From assembly GCA_009859145.1 (NCBI GenBank), contig VRVR01000005.1, positions 124,001 through 188,000 of the forward strand: a stretch of DNA of 64,000 nucleotides. Reading direction: 5' to 3'. This stretch comes from Andalucia godoyi (lineage: Eukaryota > Discoba > Jakobea > Jakobida > Andaluciidae). Position 1 is the first letter of the stretch; every line of letters begins with the position of its first letter. The notes below the pieces were generated by a model. It was not told the DNA's origin. It was given only the letters and a program-made list of their open reading frames with translations, and searched no databases. Of the stretch, positions 58,710 through 64,000 are shown piece after piece. A program made the position numbers and the translations under genes.

Positions 58710-60590
58710 TTATGATCTTCTGTTGGGAGCCTTTTTGGAGGAAGTTTGGCCGGCAGGAGAACCCACTGCAGGTTGTCCGCCCTTTTCTCGCTCTCGCTTG
58801 GAGATGACTCTCGAAGACCTCGCTTTAAGCTCATCACGCGTGAGCGGCCGATCATCATCCTCTGCGTCTCCATCGGAATCAGCATCATCGCCGAACTCGT
58901 CTCCGGTTGACGGAGGCTGAATTGAAATGTGCTGCGATCCAGCAGGAGCAGCTGGACCCGGAAATGCTGCAAGGCTTCGTGTGGATGCAGCATTTGCATT
59001 TCCGTTGCTTGATGCGTTCTGAAGATCAGCATCTGCAGAAGCCTCCAACTGCAACAGATCGTCGTCTGCCATAGTTTGGTCGATTGATCGCTGAAGCAAA
59101 CCATTATACGAAGCCAACAGCTCGTTGGTGCGCTGCTCAATGACTCCGAGATAGAGCATCATATTGCTCTCTGTAACGTTGGTGACAGCAGCATGAGTGC
59201 TATTTGCGTCATCCGCATTATCTGACGCCGCAGGTTTAGAAAGGGCACTGGTGTCAGCAGAAACGGACTCTGCATCACATCCAGCACGATCAAATACACC
59301 TTGAATTCCTCCCTTAAGCTCATTGAGAATTCGCTGTGCATCTTCTGCGCGGGTTTCAAACTCTTGTGCACGAGCCTCGGTCTTTGCCAACCGATCGCCC
59401 AGATCCGTGAGAATGCGTTTGCGCTGCGAATCCGATGACGCACCAGCTCCCTTGAATCTGTCCATTTCTCCACGGATTTCTGTAATCTGTTCTTCCAAAC
59501 GCTCAATCTCGTTGTTGAGCTCGTTGACGTAGTTGAACAGGGAGAAGTTCCGGTCCTCGGCAACAACGAACTTGTCGACCAATTCATCCATATCTTGGAT
59601 TCCTGTCGCAGATCGGATCTTTGCAACTGCCGATTCATATTCTGCAGCTTTTTCACTGGCTTCTTGTTGTAACGCACGATCGCGAGATGCGACAACGGCG
59701 GCCTTCGATTGCGAATGAGAACCGGAGGCCTTGGTTGGGGATTGGGCATCGTTTCCGTCCTCCCCCGTCGCAGCCCCGTCGGCCCCGCTTCCGGAACCAC
59801 CTGCAGCGCCTCCAGTGCGATTGCGCTCCTTCGCCTTCAAGAACTCCTTCTGTTTGCGATCGTTTTCAAGAGTCCGTTCCAACTTGCGGAATTCGTCGTC
59901 GATTGCAGCCATTTCACGCTCTGCAAGCTGTCGCTGTGCAGCCAGCTCATTCTGTGCAGCATCGCGCTCTTCATAAGCAAGATTGGAAACTTCAATGACC
60001 CCTGCCATTCCACGTTTCTTTTCGTGCAGCTCCCGCTCAAGTTTCTTGTAAATTCCGTCAAAAACAACTCGTTCCTGGCGAAGATTATCGATATCTTCTC
60101 GAAGCGTGCGGTTAACTGCGAGTGCTTCATTAAACTTCACAAGAGCTTTGTCCAATCGGTTCTCAAGAATGCGAACCTGCTTGTCCACCGCGGCTGCAGT
60201 TTCCTTGATGGCAGACTCTCCGCCTGTTGACTCCTTCTTTTCTTTGTATTTGCCGGCGAACAGCTTGGACTGGCGATCTAGTTCATCGACACGGCGGCGT
60301 TCAGATTCAAGCTTCCGAGTGAGAGATTCGATTTGGTCCTGTAGCGAAGACACGCGAGAAGAGACTGCAACACTCTCCTTGTGCGAAAGCGGCTTTGAAA
60401 AGTGAGAAAGTTCTTCGCGCAAATGCTCGTTCTCGCTCTTCAGTTTATCAATTGCTACTTTTTGCTTCTTGATCGTCGAAGATGCTTCTTCAGTGTAAGA
60501 CCGACGGTCGCCCTCCATAATCCGATACTTGCGACTCAGTTCCGTCAGCTCCGCTTCCACAGCAGACTTATCTCCACCACCTTTTGACAT
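58710..60590 (-). CDS. ODAD1: Outer dynein arm docking complex protein (ODAD1/CCDC114/DC2)
   Basis: 626 residues from MSKGGGDKSAVEAELTE, nearly all coiled coil to residue 500. The diagnostic central block LENRLDKALVKFNEALAVNR, DNLRQERVVFDGIYKKLERE and VIEVSNLAYEERDAAQNEL matches the conserved core shared by animal CCDC114/CCDC63 and Chlamydomonas DC2. The C-terminus is acidic and low in complexity (DADSDGDAEDDDRP). The protein anchors outer dynein arms to axonemal doublets, so the organism builds motile flagella with outer arms. A Gly/Ala insert lies near residue 255. Divergent from UNC119. Confidence 0.9.
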   Translation of the reverse strand: MSKGGGDKSAVEAELTELSRKYRIMEGDRRSYTEEASSTIKKQKVAIDKLKSENEHLREELSHFSKPLSHKESVAVSSRVSSLQDQIESLTRKLESERRRVDELDRQSKLFAGKYKEKKESTGGESAIKETAAAVDKQVRILENRLDKALVKFNEALAVNRTLREDIDNLRQERVVFDGIYKKLERELHEKKRGMAGVIEVSNLAYEERDAAQNELAAQRQLAEREMAAIDDEFRKLERTLENDRKQKEFLKAKERNRTGGAAGGSGSGADGAATGEDGNDAQSPTKASGSHSQSKAAVVASRDRALQQEASEKAAEYESAVAKIRSATGIQDMDELVDKFVVAEDRNFSLFNYVNELNNEIERLEEQITEIRGEMDRFKGAGASSDSQRKRILTDLGDRLAKTEARAQEFETRAEDAQRILNELKGGIQGVFDRAGCDAESVSADTSALSKPAASDNADDANSTHAAVTNVTESNMMLYLGVIEQRTNELLASYNGLLQRSIDQTMADDDLLQLEASADADLQNASSNGNANAASTRSLAAFPGPAAPAGSQHISIQPPSTGDEFGDDADSDGDAEDDDRPLTRDELKARSSRVISKREREKGGQPAVGSPAGQTSSKKAPNRRS

Positions 60591-61233
60591 TTCCCCCCTT
60601 CAATTTCGAATCTCGTTACTTAAGTTTTAAAAAAACAACAACAACAAACAAACGAAAAAATGACCAAGAATCGATAAAGCAGAAAACTAATGCTGGACTA
60701 GATGCTGAAAAGGTGAAATGAAAAAAAGAAAAGAAAAAGAAAAGAAAAAAATGTAACAGAGAAAACGTGCATCACTTTGTGTGCCGAGAAAAAGCAGAGG
60801 AAAAAATGAATGAAGAAAAACCATCAAGACAACAACAGTCCAGTGTGGGGAAAACGTTTGCAACTGCCGAGAGCTGCGTCCATGTTTTGAAAGTCCCGAA
60901 ATGTTTTATTCGCCCCCGATTTTATTGTTCCCGAAAAATGCTTGGCAAAGGTGTTCGATCGACTTGTCCGATTCCCCCATTTTTCGATTCACTCACATCT
61001 GCATTTCTCTCTCTGGTCTTTTTCTTCATCATCTTTTTCCTCCTCTTCTTCTTTTTCCTCCACCTCCTCTTCTTATTTCCCGTTTCGCTCCCCCCACTTC
61101 TTGTTGATTCCAGAATCAGTGAGCAACGCGCACCACCGGTTGCATTCTATCGGCAGCGCTATAGATCTTCGTTCTTCGGGTTCATTTCGTTTCGTGGAAA
61201 AACAGTCGACGGCTGCGGCAGCATTTACCAACA
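60591..61233. promoter_or_regulatory. Shared divergent upstream region of ODAD1 and UNC119
   Basis: 640 bases between two divergent ciliary genes, a natural place for coordinated control. A-rich next to ODAD1 (60630-60750), pyrimidine-rich (TTCTTC runs) at 61020-61090. I see no X-box-like RFX palindrome that I would defend. Confidence 0.35.
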
Positions 61234-61821
61234 ATGAGTGTGGATCGATCATATGATGGGACAGAGATTGTTGTTCGAGCTCCAGAAGATGCACTTCGCC
61301 AGACAGGACCGGTTCGCAAGTTCCAATGTCCGCTTTCTGCAAACACCTACGGAATCGAGTTTCTGTCGTTCCGAATTCGTGATCCAGACCACGACACTGT
61401 TCTTTTTGAAGTTGCTGCGGATCCGGATGACTCGGTCGGACCGTTGCTGGAAGTTCCAGAGGGAATGGATGAAGAATCGGTGCGTTCTGTGCGGTATGAG
61501 TTTCCAGCACGGGTACTTCGGCTCAAGGCAATTGGGACTGCGCTTACTTTTCGAGTCGGAATGGAGCCCGTCCCCTCATTTCGCATCATTGAGCGACACT
61601 ATTTCAGAAACTCGTTGCTCAAGTCGTTTGATTTTCAGTTTGGTTTTTGCATCCCGGGATCCACGAATTCTTTTGAACAACTCTACGTTCTGCCTTCCAT
61701 GAACCAAAATGTGATGCAGGACATGATTAGCCATCCATGGGAAACCCAATCAGACACTTTCTACTTCGTCGACGGCAAGCTCGTCATGCACAACAAGGCA
61801 TTCTACTCGTACCGTGAGTAG
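61234..61821 (+). CDS. UNC119: UNC119 lipid-binding chaperone (GMP-PDE delta fold)
   Basis: 195 residues from MSVDRSYDGTEIVV. The C-terminal half is nearly consensus UNC119: IIERHYFRNSLLKSFDFQFG, FCIPGSTNSFEQ and TQSDTFYFVDGKLVMHNKAF ending YSYRE. UNC119 extracts N-myristoylated proteins into the cilium and releases them on ARL3-GTP. The long disordered N-terminus of animal UNC119 is absent. Upstream 60 bases are coding-like in other frames but ATG 61234 is the first good start. Confidence 0.94.
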   Translation: MSVDRSYDGTEIVVRAPEDALRQTGPVRKFQCPLSANTYGIEFLSFRIRDPDHDTVLFEVAADPDDSVGPLLEVPEGMDEESVRSVRYEFPARVLRLKAIGTALTFRVGMEPVPSFRIIERHYFRNSLLKSFDFQFGFCIPGSTNSFEQLYVLPSMNQNVMQDMISHPWETQSDTFYFVDGKLVMHNKAFYSYRE

Positions 61822-62103
61822 AAGGTCCTCGTGATTTATGGTTGTTTGATCATCTTATTGTTATTGTTATTCGTATTTATAGCCCGTCTTGATGATTGTG
61901 CTGCTTGTGGTGATGGTGAAGGATAATGGACGAGATAGTTGTATTGATCAGTCGAATAAGAAGAGGAGCGATGAATGCTTCACGTGAAAATGGAAAGAAT
62001 GAAAAGAGTTATTGTCAGGAAGAGATGTAATTTCACAGTTTGTTCTGTACAATATTAATAGACATTCAGAAAAAACAAGAGAAGGAAAACACAGATACTT
62101 CGA

Positions 62104-63249
62104 TTACGGGAGGCACGCCAAGCTGGAGATCGAGAATCGACAGTGAAGAAAGATTCGACGGTCGACCGCGGTTTGACCATCGTCTGTCAGAGACATTCCA
62201 AATCGAGTGACGATTGGAGACTTGATCTGTGTGTACGTAGTTCTCCCGGACTCCGTAAGAGAGTCAACATCATCCAGCATGACCATATACCACTGACCAT
62301 CTTTCCACCCGTCTATCAACGTTACGCTTCGTAGAACGGAAAACGAAACCGAGCCCACTCGAACTGTAGGTGTCGGCGCACCGGACAAACGTATTCTACT
62401 ACTACCCGTGGAGCCCATACCCCTTGTCTGAGACATTGTCTGGAGCACAGAATCCGTTTTCTCAACAGAGAATGGCGAATGACTGGAGCTGAGATCTGCA
62501 GGCAGATCTGACGCTACAATGACGCACAACTGCGGATTGAACTTCCAAGGATAATCTGCACTGCCAGGCACCTTCCATATGCGCATCACATATCCCACAT
62601 CCTCTGCAAAAAATGGCGCAACGAGAGGATCCAGCAGCGAGGAAACATTAGTTATCGAAAGTTGCAATGAGCCATGAAAAACATTTCCTTGGATCTGCGA
62701 TTGTGCGTATGGGATCCCAGAGACGTTCACAGTCACGGCGTAAGGAGAAACAGTCGACGATGGCAGAACCCGAGTGGAGTGGACGACAGAGAAAATCGCA
62801 AGAAGACCAGCGTGAACAACCAGAAGAACGACAACCAAAAAGCAAACTCGGAAGAAGCGTGCATAGTCGAGCGATGAAGCAGGAATCAGCAGTAGCGGCA
62901 TTGCAACTATGAGCGTCAAAGAGAGAAAAACCAGACTTACAGTGAGAAAAGAGATGTTGTCCATTCCGCCGTTTGGATCGAGCGACGGGCAAAAAGTCAG
63001 GGTGCAGTAACGGGGCCCCGGGAGATAGATCGTCCGTATCAGAACAAGAACTGTCAATGTGATGGAGGCGGCCGTAACAAACACTGGGTAAGCCGGCCGG
63101 AGAAACCACTGCTTAATCCTGCGATGCACGCCCGACTCTTCCGAGGACGTGGAGTTTGACGAGCCTGAACGCTCGGCAATTGTCCGGCTGCTGCTTGGAT
63201 CCGCCGCTGGTGAAGCGATGACCACAGTCGAACGCTGACGGATCTCCAT
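62104..63249 (-). CDS. Unknown membrane protein with three N-terminal helices
   Basis: 381 residues from MEIRQRSTVVIAS. A 50-residue Ser-rich cytoplasmic start, helices at about 53-76 (PVFVTAASITLTVLVLIRTI), 98-125 (ISFLTVSLVFLSLTLIVAMP) and 131-156 (RVCFLVVVLLVVHAGLLAIF), then a 220-residue beta-rich domain with several N-glycosylation sites (NVSG, NVSS), which would be extracellular or luminal. No further helix at the C-terminus. I do not recognise the family. The 280 bases before it to UNC119 hold only AT-rich 3' sequence. Confidence 0.7.
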   Translation of the reverse strand: MEIRQRSTVVIASPAADPSSSRTIAERSGSSNSTSSEESGVHRRIKQWFLRPAYPVFVTAASITLTVLVLIRTIYLPGPRYCTLTFCPSLDPNGGMDNISFLTVSLVFLSLTLIVAMPLLLIPASSLDYARFFRVCFLVVVLLVVHAGLLAIFSVVHSTRVLPSSTVSPYAVTVNVSGIPYAQSQIQGNVFHGSLQLSITNVSSLLDPLVAPFFAEDVGYVMRIWKVPGSADYPWKFNPQLCVIVASDLPADLSSSHSPFSVEKTDSVLQTMSQTRGMGSTGSSRIRLSGAPTPTVRVGSVSFSVLRSVTLIDGWKDGQWYMVMLDDVDSLTESGRTTYTQIKSPIVTRFGMSLTDDGQTAVDRRIFLHCRFSISSLACLP

Positions 63250-63497
63250 GAATGTGGTGGATTACGAACAGAAATGAACAATCATACTCGGCAGAAGTCC
63301 TCGGTGCTGGTTGAGTTTTGACATTTCCTCCATTCGGCTGTCGACAGCTGCCAAACGGCGTAAAAAAGTCCGGCAAGAATTTCAATCGAAAGTCAGCACT
63401 CACTCTTTGCTTTCCTCTTCCAAGTCTCTGACACAACACCGCATTTTTTTGGACGTAACCAAACAAAAGAGAAGGAGAGAGAGAGAGAGAGCAGACA

Positions 63498-63788
63498 ATG
63501 TCTTCCGCATCCCACAAGCGTCAGGTGTTATCCATGTATCACCAGCTGCTTCGAAGCGCACTTTCTTTTCCCAGTATCAAGAAGAAGCAACTTTATGCAA
63601 GCATCCAAACAGAATTTCATAGAAACCGCAACGAGCTCAATGCAAATCGGATTGCCGAGCAAGTTGCGGTTGCCAAGGATGGTCTGCAAAAGCTTAGGAT
63701 GTACACACCCATGAAGGCTGCTGCGTCGCAAAATGCTTGGACCCTGGATCTTGCACAAGGCTCTGGTATCGCACACTCGCTTCAGTAG
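63498..63788 (+). CDS. LYR-motif (Complex1_LYR) family protein
   Basis: 96 residues from MSSASHKRQVLSMYHQLLRS. Three-helix LYR fold: helix 1 VLSMYHQLLRSALSFP, helix 2 LYASIQTEFHRNRNEL, helix 3 IAEQVAVAKDGLQKLRMY. The hallmark LYR/LYK tripeptide is MYH here, while the rest of the pattern (following Arg, Pro, and F.xN/R) holds. Members are mitochondrial factors for iron-sulfur cluster delivery or complex assembly, acting with acyl-ACP. Which LYRM it is cannot be told. A GA repeat (63475-63492) precedes the ATG. Confidence 0.75.
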   Translation: MSSASHKRQVLSMYHQLLRSALSFPSIKKKQLYASIQTEFHRNRNELNANRIAEQVAVAKDGLQKLRMYTPMKAAASQNAWTLDLAQGSGIAHSLQ

Positions 63789-64000
63789 CTTCGGTTTTGT
63801 TTTGTTTCGGTCTACTGTACAGAAAATGGAAAAGTAACAATAATAAGAAAATCAAAAAACACAATGACATGAAAGCGGGAATTGGAAGTGGCCCCACGTG
63901 GAAGAGAAGGAGACTTTGTTTTTTTATTTAATTCTAACGGGACGTGGACGATAAAGCAAAAAACGAAATAAACACGATAAGAACAGTTCAAAAGTTGTTA
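63789..64000. other. 3' flank, nothing recognised
   Basis: AT-rich sequence to the window end without coding features. Confidence 0.5.

Overview
This is a nuclear segment of a free-living, flagellated single-celled eukaryote (a protist). The evidence is eukaryote-specific genes (an ASCC3-type double helicase, VPS4, TBC1D31, DNAJC11, IPK1, FAM32A), GT-AG introns with GTATGN donors, a pol III tRNA with internal A and B boxes, simple-sequence tracts and several families of eukaryotic DNA transposon. Coding DNA is near 50% GC and dense; most genes are single long ORFs and only two need introns to read through (IPK1 with two, a C2orf81-like gene with one). I cannot name the lineage from this sequence. 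A 703-base run of N at 28745-29447 is an assembly gap.

Layout. 1-19360: 5'-truncated TUG/ASPL UBX protein; IPK1 (inositol-pentakisphosphate 2-kinase); a small acidic protein; an amino-acid permease; a WD40-pseudokinase; a calpain-domain-III repeat protein; ASCC3; a canopy-like ER protein. 19361-27328: a 229-bp MITE, a low-complexity coiled-coil protein, a decayed Ginger-type integrase element, the C2orf81-like gene and a decayed Fanzor/TnpB remnant. 27329-36616: VPS4, the gap, a bacterial-looking tRNA-Ala(GGC), TBC1D31, a four-helix membrane protein, FAM32A. 36617-43191: MITE pieces, a decayed pogo-type transposase, a small unknown gene, the five-RRM protein MRD1/RBM19 and a second Fanzor remnant. 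43192-54277: DNAJC11, a kinesin-like protein without a P-loop, oligoribonuclease, a third Fanzor remnant, a coiled-coil protein and a second degenerate kinesin-like protein with a PH-like domain. 54600-58100: a decayed PIF/Harbinger element followed by a 1.27-kb element with 55-60-bp terminal inverted repeats. 58710-63788: outer-dynein-arm docking protein ODAD1/CCDC114, UNC119, an unknown membrane protein and a LYR-family protein.

Functional themes. Several genes belong to the cilium/centriole parts list (ODAD1, UNC119, TBC1D31, C2orf81-like, possibly the two motor-like proteins). UNC119 binds N-myristoylated cargo, and two neighbours (MGNASS..., MGVCTS...) begin with N-myristoylation-type sequences; that link is inference. 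Housekeeping genes cover RNA processing (MRD1, FAM32A, oligoribonuclease), ribosome quality control or DNA repair (ASCC3), ESCRT recycling (VPS4), mitochondria (DNAJC11, LYR) and inositol phosphates (IPK1). Every transposon seen is broken. The most unusual content is three Fanzor (RNA-guided nuclease family) remnants, two apparently ATP-dead kinesin-like proteins, and at least three separate inverted-repeat or integrase element families within 64 kb.
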